A stretch of 64,000 nt of DNA, from the NCBI GenBank assembly GCA_964634005.1, contig CAZWKQ010000012.1, forward strand, positions 1 through 64,000, in the 5' to 3' direction. This DNA is from CAZWKQ01 sp964634005 (GTDB taxonomy: Bacteria; Bacteroidota; Bacteroidia; Bacteroidales; JACABE01). Positions 35,533-43,670 of the stretch are shown here, piece after piece. Below the pieces are notes generated by a model that saw only the letters and a program-made list of their open reading frames with translations, made no database searches and was not told the DNA's origin. The position numbers and the translations under genes are program-made. The number at the start of each line of letters is the position of its first letter. Position 1 is the stretch's first letter.

Positions 35533-36264
35533 TTATTTTAACTCTTTAATATAATTCGTGGCTTCCTTCAACTTATTGATACTGCCTAAATCGAACCAAT
35601 AATCCTGATCATGTATATATGCCTTGATTTTTTCTTTTTTCGACAATCGCAAATATACGTCTATAATAGAAAATTTACCAACTTCTGCAATCATGGGTAA
35701 TAGTTCGGGAGAAATAACCTGAACACCACTGAATGCAAGGGGTATAAGTTCTTCTCTTTTATAATTTTCATTAACAATCACTAATTCATTAGCAGTGGTG
35801 TTTTCCCAACCCGAAAGAAATAATTCGCTGTTGAAAAGTAGCTTTCTGTTGCTTTCTCTATTCCTTACTGCCAATGTTGCCAATGCTTCGCTTTCTAAAT
35901 GCTCGTTATACAGGTCTATAAGATTGATATTTGTAGCAATATCGACATTATAAGCAAAGAAAGGCTTACCATCGTTGAAAAAATGAGCAGCTTTTTTCAG
36001 TCCACCGCCTGTATCAATTAAAAAACGGCTCTCATCGGAAAATTCAATTCTAATTCCAAAATCATTTTTCTTAAAATAATCTTTTATCAAATCGGCAAAA
36101 TGATGAACATTAATAATAACTTCATTTACTCCGGCATCTATAAGCTTTTTTAAAACAACTGCGATAAATGGTTCTCCGTCTAATTCTACCAGTGCCTTAG
36201 GTTTATCGTTTGTCAACGGTTTTAGTCTTGACCCTAAACCTGCCGCAAATATCATTGCTTTCAT
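35533..36264 (-). CDS. Sugar-1-phosphate nucleotidyltransferase (MurU/HddC-like)
   Basis: 243-residue NTP-transferase fold enzyme. The N-terminal signature is MIFAAGLGSRLKPLTNDKPKAL, nucleotide-binding loop plus signature lysine; DTGGGLKKAAHFF and YNVDIATNINL (metal-binding Asp) follow. Length and motifs resemble N-acetylmuramate-1-phosphate uridylyltransferase or mannose/heptose-1-phosphate guanylyltransferases. The exact sugar cannot be told, and no partner kinase is adjacent, although MurU usually pairs with AmgK. It starts 48 bases after the small four-Cys gene and ends 5 bases before the AddB-like gene, so it may share their transcript. Confidence 0.82.
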   Translation of the reverse strand: MKAMIFAAGLGSRLKPLTNDKPKALVELDGEPFIAVVLKKLIDAGVNEVIINVHHFADLIKDYFKKNDFGIRIEFSDESRFLIDTGGGLKKAAHFFNDGKPFFAYNVDIATNINLIDLYNEHLESEALATLAVRNRESNRKLLFNSELFLSGWENTTANELVIVNENYKREELIPLAFSGVQVISPELLPMIAEVGKFSIIDVYLRLSKKEKIKAYIHDQDYWFDLGSINKLKEATNYIKELK

Positions 36265-36312
36265 AACAAAATTTAAGTTTAAATAGTATTTTTTTCTATA
36301 ATTATTTAATTT

Positions 36313-36435
36313 CTAATTATTTGCTTTAGGCTTACATAATTTCTTAGCCTTATTTGAAGTGCTGTTACATTTTTTACAAATGTATTTATCTTCTTTTGAA
36401 TTTTTATCTGAATTACATTTTTTTTCTTTTGACAT
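36313..36435 (-). CDS. 40-residue four-cysteine protein (putative zinc ribbon)
   Basis: ATG at 36435 to TAG at 36313. The product begins MSKEKKCNSDKNSKEDKYIC and continues KKCNSTSNKAKKLCKPKANN. Cysteines at 7, 20, 23 and 34 give a C-x2-C knuckle and a C-x-P-type tail, as in very short zinc ribbons; 14 of 40 residues are Lys. It starts only 2 bases after the stop of the HsdR-N-like gene, which supports real translation. Possible RNA- or DNA-binding role (inference). Confidence 0.7.
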   Translation of the reverse strand: MSKEKKCNSDKNSKEDKYICKKCNSTSNKAKKLCKPKANN

Positions 36436-36437
36436 TG

Positions 36438-36893
36438 CTAAATGATTTTAAAATAGTCGGGAATTTCATCCAGAAAATTAAACGATAAATTATCGAAATT
36501 AATTTTGCACATATAATGATTTATCCCGTTAGTAACTAACAAATATTCTACTTTTAACGGCAAATTATATTGGGCAATTTGATCGAAAACATTATTATTC
36601 AATTCAATATGTGGGGCTTTACATTCTACAATCAATTTAGGAAGTGTATCATTTTTTCCATAAACAACAATATCTGTTCTTCTGTTCATTCCATTAACAA
36701 TCAATGACTTTTCAACTGAAAGTAGTGTTAACGGATAATTTTTAAAGTTTATCAAGTAATGAATACAATGTTGTCTTACCCACTCTTCTTCTGTGAGTAA
36801 AATATATTTTTTTCTGACTATGTCAAATATCTCATGTCCTCTTTTGGTTGTTTTTATATTAAACTTAAATTCAGGAAAGTTTAAATTGTGCAT
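36438..36893 (-). CDS. Orphan HsdR N-terminal-like (PD-(D/E)XK fold) protein
   Basis: 151 residues resembling the type I restriction enzyme R protein N-terminal domain (HSDR_N). The nuclease-core pattern is D74 in RRTDIVVYG and E90-x-K92 in LIVECKAPHIEL, preceded by the helix EEEWVRQHCIHYLINF. No helicase part and no hsdM or hsdS is nearby. Stand-alone versions of this domain are frequent in Bacteroidota and have no settled function. It is coupled to the small four-Cys gene. A TAACTTTG box (36922-36929, minus) lies 29 bases upstream. Confidence 0.82.
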   Translation of the reverse strand: MHNLNFPEFKFNIKTTKRGHEIFDIVRKKYILLTEEEWVRQHCIHYLINFKNYPLTLLSVEKSLIVNGMNRRTDIVVYGKNDTLPKLIVECKAPHIELNNNVFDQIAQYNLPLKVEYLLVTNGINHYMCKINFDNLSFNFLDEIPDYFKII

Positions 36894-36921
36894 TAAAAAA
36901 TTATTTTATAAAAATGTTTTA

Positions 36922-36929
36922 CAAAGTTA
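36922..36929 (-). promoter_or_regulatory. Candidate -7 box upstream of the HsdR-N-like gene
   Basis: TAACTTTG on the minus strand fits TAnnTTTG. It would drive the HsdR-N-like, four-Cys and nucleotidyltransferase genes. No matching -33 box was found. Confidence 0.4.
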
Positions 36930-36972
36930 CCTATTTTGAAAAACCAAGCTTACTACAGATATTAATTTTTGC

Positions 36973-36980
36973 TACTTTTG
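36973..36980 (+). promoter_or_regulatory. Candidate -7 box upstream of the FAD/Fe-S oxidoreductase
   Basis: TACTTTTG fits TAnnTTTG and lies 31 bases before the ATG at 37012. It is back to back with the minus-strand candidate at 36922. Confidence 0.42.
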
Positions 36981-37011
36981 TGATTATTTAAAAATAGAAT
37001 TAAAAATCAAT

Positions 37012-39939
37012 ATGGAAATCATACATAATAAACTCAAAGAACTATCGAAAGAGTTTAAAGGAGAAATATATACCGATAAAATAACACAGATTCTATATTC
37101 TACAGATGCATCAGCATACAAAGAAACTCCATTAGCCATAACACTTCCAAAAGACAAAAACGATATTAAACTTCTCATTGATTTTGCAATAAAAAATAAA
37201 ACTTCGCTAATTCCAAGGACTGCGGGTACATCATTAGCAGGTCAGGTTGTAGGAAACAGCATAATTGTTGATGTCTCGAAATATTTGAACAAAATTATTG
37301 AAATAAACGAAGCAGAGAAATGGGTCAGAGTAGAGCCGGGTGTGGTTTTGGACGAACTGAATAAAATACTCGAACCTAAAGGCTTATTTTTCGGTCCCGA
37401 AACATCAACTTCGAACAGATGTATGATAGGTGGAATGGTTGGAAATAATTCGTGCGGAGCACATTCGCTTATATACGGTAGTACACGCGAGCATACAATA
37501 GCCATCAAAGGATTTATGAGCGACGGCTCGGAAGTTGAGTTTAAACCACTTAGTAATGAAGAGTTTAAACAAAAAATTAATGATAATAATCTCGAAGGCA
37601 AAGTATATCGGCAAATATTCAATATTCTTTCGAACGAAGAAAACAGAAAAGAAATTGAAGAACAATTTCCCGATAAAGCAATAGAAAGAAGAAACACAGG
37701 CTATGCCATCGATTTACTTCTTCATATGCAACCTTTTAATCCTGACGGCGAAAAATTTAATTTTTGCAAATTATTGGCAGGATCAGAAGGTACATTATTT
37801 TTCTCTACCGAAATAACATTAAATCTTGTCCCTTTACCTCCCAAAAATGTTGCTCTTGTTTGTGTACATTGCCACACGCTGGAAGATGCATTGGCAGCTA
37901 ATATTATTGCATTGAAACACAAGCCTTTTTCTGTCGAGCTTATGGACGATATTATTATCAATTGTACTAAAGACAACATTGAACAATCGAAAAACCGTTT
38001 TTTTATTCAAGGTAATCCCGGTGCAATATTGATAGTAGAATTTGCTAAAGATAAGTTCGAAGAGATTGAAGCAGCAGCAAAACTTATGGAAGCAGAAATG
38101 AGGGAGGCAGGTTACGGCTACTATTTTCCGATTATAACGGGGAAAGACACCAAAAAAGTCTGGAACTTACGAAAAGCCGGATTAGGTTTATTATCAAACA
38201 TTCCGGGTGATGCAAAACCTGTCCCGGTTGTTGAAGATACTGCTGTTAATCCCCATCATTTACCCGATTATATTAAAGAGTTTAAAGAACTTTTAAACAA
38301 GCATAACCTCAGCTGTGTTTATTATGCACATATTGCTACAGGAGAGCTTCATCTGCGACCGGTTTTAAATTTAAAAGACCCGAAAGATATCGAACTGTTC
38401 CATACAATAGCCTATGAAACTGCATTATTAGTAAAAAAATACAAAGGTTCACTTAGCGGCGAACATGGTGACGGCAGACTCAGAGGCGAATTTATACCAT
38501 TGATGATAGGTGAAAAAAACTACAATCTTATCAAGGAAATTAAAAAAACATGGGATCCTTTAAATATTTTCAATCCCCAAAAAATTGTCGATACTCCGCC
38601 AATGAACACTCACCTGCGTTATATTCCAAATCAAATAACAAAAGATATTGAAACAATCTTAGATTTCAGTAATGATTTGGGTATTATAAGAGCGGCCGAA
38701 AGGTGCAATGGATCGGGTGATTGCAGAAAATCTGCAATTATTGGTGGTACTATGTGCCCAAGTTATATGGCTACAAAAGATGAGAAAAATACCACAAGAG
38801 CAAGGGCAAACATTCTTAGAGAATTTTTAACTAATTCAAATAAAAAAAATCCCTTTGATCACAAAGAAATATATGAAATCCTTGATTTATGTCTTTCATG
38901 TAAAGGCTGTAAATCTGAATGCCCATCGAATGTCGATATGGCTAAACTTAAAGCTGAATTTCTTCAGCATTACTACGATGCAAACGGTGTACCATTACGT
39001 TCATTAGCAATAGCATATATTGCAAAAATAAACAGCATTGGAAGTTATTTTACGCCGATAACAAATTTCTTCTTAAAAAACTATCTTACTTCAGCATTAT
39101 CGAAGAAAATTTTAGGGTTTTCCTCAAATAGAAAAATCCCATTATTGTCCGAAATAACACTTAACCGCTGGTATAAAAAACATAAAAATACTAATATCGA
39201 ATATCCAAACGGTAAGGTCTATTTATTTTCAGACGAGTTTACCAATTTCAACGAGTCGGAAATTGGTATTAAAGCAATACTATTACTTGAGAAACTGGGT
39301 TACAAAGTAGTTATAACAAAACACTTGGAAAGCGGAAGAACATTTATATCAAAAGGATTACTGAGGAGTGCAAAAAAAATTGCCAATAAAAATATTGTTT
39401 ACTTAAAAGACATTATTGATGAAAACTGCCCATTAATAGGGATAGAACCGTCAGCAATTCTGAGTTTCAGAGACGAGTACCCCGACCTTGCCGATAAACA
39501 CCTTAAAGAAGATGCCAAAAAAATTGCATCAAACTCTTTTATGTTCGATGAATTTTTTATGCAGGAAGTTAAAAAAGGAAAAATAAAAAAATCTTCTTTT
39601 ACACTTGATGCAAAAAAAATAAAACTACACGGGCATTGTCAGCAAAAAGCTATTGCTTCCACTATACCAACATTAGAAATGCTCTCGTTTCCTGAAAATT
39701 ATGAAGTTAGCGAAATACCTTCGGGCTGTTGTGGCATGGCCGGCTCGTTCGGTTATGAAAAGGAGCATTACGACTTATCTATGAAAGTTGGCGAATTGGT
39801 ATTGTTCCCCGAAATCAGAAAAACTGATGACGAAACTATAATCGCCGCTGTAGGCACAAGTTGTCGTTGCCAAATAAAAGACGGAACTAACCGTACAGCA
39901 TTACATCCTGTTGAAATTATTTATAATGCACTGATTTAA
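37012..39939 (+). CDS. FAD-linked oxidase fused to Fe-S (CCG) domains, D-lactate dehydrogenase type
   Basis: 975-residue flavin/iron-sulfur dehydrogenase of the GlcD-GlpC fusion type. The FAD-binding type 4 domain has PRTAGTSLAGQVVGNSIIVD and VEPGVVLDELN (about 70-110). The oxidase C-terminal domain ends near 530 with SLSGEHGDGRLRGEFIP. A 2x[4Fe-4S] module follows (CNGSGDCRKS, MCPSYMA, CLSCKGCKSECP). Then comes a cysteine-rich region with GHCQQKA and PSGCCGMAGSFGYE, as in GlpC/HdrB. It probably oxidises D-lactate or another 2-hydroxy acid; the substrate is not readable. It is monocistronic, closed by a terminator at 39980. Confidence 0.88.
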   Translation: MEIIHNKLKELSKEFKGEIYTDKITQILYSTDASAYKETPLAITLPKDKNDIKLLIDFAIKNKTSLIPRTAGTSLAGQVVGNSIIVDVSKYLNKIIEINEAEKWVRVEPGVVLDELNKILEPKGLFFGPETSTSNRCMIGGMVGNNSCGAHSLIYGSTREHTIAIKGFMSDGSEVEFKPLSNEEFKQKINDNNLEGKVYRQIFNILSNEENRKEIEEQFPDKAIERRNTGYAIDLLLHMQPFNPDGEKFNFCKLLAGSEGTLFFSTEITLNLVPLPPKNVALVCVHCHTLEDALAANIIALKHKPFSVELMDDIIINCTKDNIEQSKNRFFIQGNPGAILIVEFAKDKFEEIEAAAKLMEAEMREAGYGYYFPIITGKDTKKVWNLRKAGLGLLSNIPGDAKPVPVVEDTAVNPHHLPDYIKEFKELLNKHNLSCVYYAHIATGELHLRPVLNLKDPKDIELFHTIAYETALLVKKYKGSLSGEHGDGRLRGEFIPLMIGEKNYNLIKEIKKTWDPLNIFNPQKIVDTPPMNTHLRYIPNQITKDIETILDFSNDLGIIRAAERCNGSGDCRKSAIIGGTMCPSYMATKDEKNTTRARANILREFLTNSNKKNPFDHKEIYEILDLCLSCKGCKSECPSNVDMAKLKAEFLQHYYDANGVPLRSLAIAYIAKINSIGSYFTPITNFFLKNYLTSALSKKILGFSSNRKIPLLSEITLNRWYKKHKNTNIEYPNGKVYLFSDEFTNFNESEIGIKAILLLEKLGYKVVITKHLESGRTFISKGLLRSAKKIANKNIVYLKDIIDENCPLIGIEPSAILSFRDEYPDLADKHLKEDAKKIASNSFMFDEFFMQEVKKGKIKKSSFTLDAKKIKLHGHCQQKAIASTIPTLEMLSFPENYEVSEIPSGCCGMAGSFGYEKEHYDLSMKVGELVLFPEIRKTDDETIIAAVGTSCRCQIKDGTNRTALHPVEIIYNALI

Positions 39940-39979
39940 TTCGAAATTAAATTTTAGAGGCTTAATATATTGATAATAA

Positions 39980-40020
39980 AAATGCCCCATGATTTACTCA
40001 CAGGGCATTTAACTTTTTTT
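39980..40020 (+). terminator. Rho-independent terminator of the FAD/Fe-S oxidoreductase gene
   Basis: AAATGCCC (39980-39987) pairs with GGGCATTT (40003-40010), followed by AACTTTTTTT and further T. The A-rich left flank means it may also serve the convergent small gene whose stop is at 40019. Confidence 0.82.
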
Positions 40021-40516
40021 ATTTTTTACTTCTTAGGGAAGTATTAATTTGCTTTGACCATTTGTCAGCCAGTTGCAATTCACCAGTTAACTGAACATTA
40101 TTTAATTCGTTAAATAATTCGAATTTCGTTTCTCCTTTGTCCTTATTTTTTGGAATAAAACAAAGTTCTAACTTTTCGATAATCGAAGTACTATCTTTGT
40201 TATTTTTTACACTTCTTGCTTTTTCGGCAACCTTACAAGCTTGAATTTCATTTAAATCAACACTTTGAAAAGTTGTTTCTGACGAATTTTGTTTCAAGAA
40301 GAAAATAAAATCTTTTTCATTATCTTTCCCTAAAACAAAATCACCGGAAAATTCGTATTGGCTTATTTTACAATTATTTTTCTCTGCATTTTCAGCCAAT
40401 AAATGTAACATTTTATTGTTTTTTCTAATCTTATTGATATGCATTATTATAAATGGAGTAATACATATCAAAATAAATACTATACCTATTATGATTGTTC
40501 CTAAATCAATTTCCAT
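40019..40516 (-). CDS. Uncharacterised single-pass membrane protein
   Basis: 165 residues. One N-terminal helix (IIIGIVFILICITPFIIMH, about 8-27) is followed by a soluble domain with strands (KISQYEFSGDFVLGKD, KDFIFFLKQ) and a basic C-terminus. No enzymatic motif or family is recognised. It converges on the FAD/Fe-S oxidoreductase gene and is separated by about 100 AT-rich bases from the next small gene upstream. Confidence 0.65.
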   Translation of the reverse strand: MEIDLGTIIIGIVFILICITPFIIMHINKIRKNNKMLHLLAENAEKNNCKISQYEFSGDFVLGKDNEKDFIFFLKQNSSETTFQSVDLNEIQACKVAEKARSVKNNKDSTSIIEKLELCFIPKNKDKGETKFELFNELNNVQLTGELQLADKWSKQINTSLRSKK

Positions 40517-40617
40517 AATTCTGTTATTAAAAAATTAAAAAATAATTACCCGAGCTTCACAAAACTGTAAAGCATAAAAAATTAAACAACCTTTAAAACA
40601 AGGTTTTATAATATTTT

Positions 40618-40989
40618 TTACCAGAAATAATGGAAAGGAAAAATAATGTCGGACTTTCTATGTTTAATCAGGATATCTCCTGAAAATGAAGTGTATTGAG
40701 TAAATTCTGTTTCAAGGAAGTTTTCAGCATATTTAAAAATAGCGTCAAACTGTAAAAACGGGATTTTAAAATTCTGAGAAAAGAAATTATTTATATTGTC
40801 AACCGAATTTTCAAACTTTGAAAAACTGCAATACAGATTAGCTGAAAACTCGACAAATACACTTTCCTGTAGTGAATCGGGAGAATTTGAAATACCAGAG
40901 AATTGGGGTACTTTATTGAAACTTGCTATTACAAAGCAATATGCAATAATTAAGAAATTAACACCAAAACTTCTAATTTTATTTTTCAC
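40618..40989 (-). CDS. Uncharacterised small exported or anchored protein
   Basis: 123 residues with an N-terminal hydrophobic stretch (VNFLIIAYCFVIASF), which may be a signal peptide or anchor. Aromatic-rich sequence follows without a recognisable domain. It lies 13 bases after the antiporter gene on the same strand, so it may be carried on that transcript. Confidence is limited because nothing beyond composition and position supports it. Confidence 0.5.
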   Translation of the reverse strand: MKNKIRSFGVNFLIIAYCFVIASFNKVPQFSGISNSPDSLQESVFVEFSANLYCSFSKFENSVDNINNFFSQNFKIPFLQFDAIFKYAENFLETEFTQYTSFSGDILIKHRKSDIIFPFHYFW

Positions 40990-41002
40990 GATGCAAAATT
41001 AA

Positions 41003-42484
41003 TCAACTTTTCTCAGATTTGGCAGATTTTATTAAGCAATTTTGAACCAATTCAAAATCACCTTCTTTATCGGCAATAACCATTAATTTATCCTTTTCCT
41101 TGATAATAGTAGAACCACTTGGTCTTATATATTCGCCATTTCTTATTATCATAACAATAAATGCTGATTTTGGAAAATTCAAATCTACAATTCTCTTATT
41201 GACTGCTTTACAATCGGGCGAAATTTCATACTCTTTCAATAACGATTTCGGAAGGTCTAAAATTATCTTTTCAGTTTCAGAAATTGGTTTCACTTTTTCA
41301 GGCAATGCAACATTAAACCACTTTGCAACTACTGATAATGTTGTGCCTTGAATTATAACCGAAGTAACAGAAATAAAAAAAACTATATTGAAAATCATAT
41401 TTGCTTTGTCAATTCCTGCCAGTAGAGGATATGTAGCAAAAACAATAGGTACGGCACCACGCAATCCAACCCAGGAAATATAAAAACGCCTTTGAATTCG
41501 CATTTTAAAAAAGATAAGACTTAAAAAAACGCTAACAGGTCTTGCTACAAAGATTAAAAACAGAGAAATTAAAAGTCCGATTCCTATGTATGGAACAATT
41601 TGAGATGGGAAAACCAGCAAACCCAAGGTTAGAAAGAGAACTATTTGCATTAGCCATGCCATACCATCATACATTTTAAAAATGGTTTTCTTGTGTATTA
41701 ACTCCTGATTACCAAGGTAAACCGCACAAATGTATATTGCAAGAAATCCGTTACCACCAACAAAATCTGTCGCAGAAAATGTGATAAACATCAACGAAAT
41801 AACTAAAACCGGATAAAGACCTTCAAAATCGAGTTTAATTTTATTGATTATAAATTTACTGAGTCTCCCGAATAAAGTACCGGCTAATCCTCCTAAAATC
41901 ATTTGTTGTAAAAACAAAGGAATAATTGATAAAACGTTTTTATCTTGATTGACCACTAATGACAAAAAAGCAATCGTCAATACATAAGCCATAGGGTCGT
42001 TGCTTCCGCTTTCTAATTCTAAGGTTGGACGCAAATTCGATTTTAAAGCCAGACTTTTAGAACGCAGAATTGAAAAAACAGCCGCAGCATCGGTAGATGA
42101 AACAATAGAACCCAACAACATACTTTCATATATCGTAAAATCAGTAGTAAACCACACAAAAGCCCCTATTGATAAAGCAGTTAACAATACACCCAAAGTT
42201 GATAAAACAAGTCCTTCTTTTAATATAGGCTTTACTGAATTCCAGTTAGTTTCAAGTCCACCCGAAAATAATATAAAATTCAGAGCTACTACTCCGATAA
42301 ATTGTGCTATTTGAGGATTATCAAAATTAATTTTGCCAATACCTTCAGAACCTGCTAACATTCCTATTGCTAAAAAAAGCAACAATGTAGGAACTCCAAA
42401 CCTAAAAGATGTTTTACTGACAATAATGCTGACAAAAAGTAATAAAGAGCCAACCAAAAGTATATTTTCAATGGTTATATTCAT
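41003..42484 (-). CDS. K+/H+ (or Na+/H+) antiporter with TrkA-C domain, CPA1 type
   Basis: 493-residue inner-membrane exchanger with about 12-13 helices. Landmarks include LFLAIGMLAGSEGIG, SIVSSTDAAAVFSILRS (ion-site region) and ELESGSNDPMAYVL with the conserved acidic Asp. WVGLRGAVPIVFATYPL follows. A cytoplasmic TrkA-C (RCK-C) domain covers about 395-485, ending GSTIIKEKDKLMVIAD. This layout matches the NhaP2/CvrA subgroup, which exports K+ or Na+ in exchange for protons. Ligand binding to the RCK domain may gate it. The ion is not determinable from sequence. Confidence 0.87.
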   Translation of the reverse strand: MNITIENILLVGSLLLFVSIIVSKTSFRFGVPTLLLFLAIGMLAGSEGIGKINFDNPQIAQFIGVVALNFILFSGGLETNWNSVKPILKEGLVLSTLGVLLTALSIGAFVWFTTDFTIYESMLLGSIVSSTDAAAVFSILRSKSLALKSNLRPTLELESGSNDPMAYVLTIAFLSLVVNQDKNVLSIIPLFLQQMILGGLAGTLFGRLSKFIINKIKLDFEGLYPVLVISLMFITFSATDFVGGNGFLAIYICAVYLGNQELIHKKTIFKMYDGMAWLMQIVLFLTLGLLVFPSQIVPYIGIGLLISLFLIFVARPVSVFLSLIFFKMRIQRRFYISWVGLRGAVPIVFATYPLLAGIDKANMIFNIVFFISVTSVIIQGTTLSVVAKWFNVALPEKVKPISETEKIILDLPKSLLKEYEISPDCKAVNKRIVDLNFPKSAFIVMIIRNGEYIRPSGSTIIKEKDKLMVIADKEGDFELVQNCLIKSAKSEKS

Positions 42485-42551
42485 TAATTAAATATTTTAA
42501 TAATTTATCAAATGCCAACAATTTATAAAGCTCAGTATTACAGCAATTTAA

Positions 42552-43664
42552 TCATTCATCTATTCGAATATTGTATCCGCCCTTAGTCAATATCATTCCA
42601 TCAATTTTATTATCCAAAACTTCAAAATAATCGTTAAACTCTTTTCCGATACTTATTTGATGTTTTATAAAAAAATATTTGCCATCGGCTTGTTTATTTA
42701 ACACTAATATATAATTTTTATTGCTCGATTTAATTAAGGCACTCTTTGGTAAAACATAAGTTTTGGTAGTATCGGTTATTATTTCCCCTTCAATAAAAGA
42801 ATTTGCTATAGGTGCAATAGAAAGATTATTTATTGATGCATAGCATGATATTGATTTTGTTTCATTATCGACAGCTGCACCTACAGAACTCAAAGTAGCA
42901 TATTGAGCTTCGTTTTTGCCTGCAAATCTGAACCTTACACTTTGTCCTTTTTTAACTTTCTCTATTTCATTGGCAAAAACTGACAATTTTATTTGAAGCA
43001 AGCTCGGATTGATAATTTCCATCAGTTCAAATTGAGAATCAACATAACTTCCGATTGTTGCCTTAGAGTTGTATATAATTCCATTTATTGGAGCTTTAAT
43101 AAAATATGATGAATAAAATTCTCCATTTTCAATTTTTAAAGGATTTAGTCCGATTGATTCAATTTTAAGTTTTAAACCTGAATATTTTGCCATTGAAATT
43201 TTATAGTCTGTTTCAATAGCAATAAAATCTTTTTCGGAAGTAACTTTCTCATTGTAAAGTAATTTTATTCTGTTATATTCAGTTTTCAACCTTTTGTTAT
43301 TTGCCGCTGCTTCTGCAAATTCTTTTTGAATTTCAATTATTTCGTTACCGCTTATCTCTATAAGTGGTTGATTTTTATTAACCGACTGACCATTAATACA
43401 TTTAATATTTTTTATAATACCGTTTAAAGGTGCATTAATTTTGGCAATTCCATCGGGCAATGGAACCAATATACCATTACACTTTACAATATCTTCAAAG
43501 ACTTTGTTCTCGACTTTTCCAAGATGCATAGAATCGGTTTCGAACTGTTGTTCGGTAATTTCAATAAAATCTGATGCTTTCTCAGCTGTTTCTTGCTTAT
43601 TGCCACAGGCAAAAACTATAAAAATTGAAACGGTTATAAATAATCGATAATTAATCATTTTCAT
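42552..43664 (-). CDS. Efflux RND periplasmic adaptor (CusB/CzcB type)
   Basis: 370-residue membrane-fusion lipoprotein. The signal sequence ends IFVFACGNKQ (Cys20 lipobox). Biotinyl/lipoyl-like halves occur around NAPLNGIIKNIKCINGQSV and YFIKAPINGIIYNSKATIGSYV, flanking a coiled-coil hairpin with KRLKTEYNRIKLLYNEKV. A beta-barrel domain follows. It links the RND pump to the outer-membrane channel. It lies 6 bases downstream of the RND-TolC fusion gene, so pump, channel and adaptor are expressed together. No His/Met-rich metal-binding tail is evident. Confidence 0.9.
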   Translation of the reverse strand: MKMINYRLFITVSIFIVFACGNKQETAEKASDFIEITEQQFETDSMHLGKVENKVFEDIVKCNGILVPLPDGIAKINAPLNGIIKNIKCINGQSVNKNQPLIEISGNEIIEIQKEFAEAAANNKRLKTEYNRIKLLYNEKVTSEKDFIAIETDYKISMAKYSGLKLKIESIGLNPLKIENGEFYSSYFIKAPINGIIYNSKATIGSYVDSQFELMEIINPSLLQIKLSVFANEIEKVKKGQSVRFRFAGKNEAQYATLSSVGAAVDNETKSISCYASINNLSIAPIANSFIEGEIITDTTKTYVLPKSALIKSSNKNYILVLNKQADGKYFFIKHQISIGKEFNDYFEVLDNKIDGMILTKGGYNIRIDE

Positions 43665-43670
43665 ACAGTT

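Noticed and set aside
36438..36893. A type I restriction-modification system
   Set aside because: Only the N-terminal nuclease-like domain exists; there is no helicase part, hsdM or hsdS in the window.
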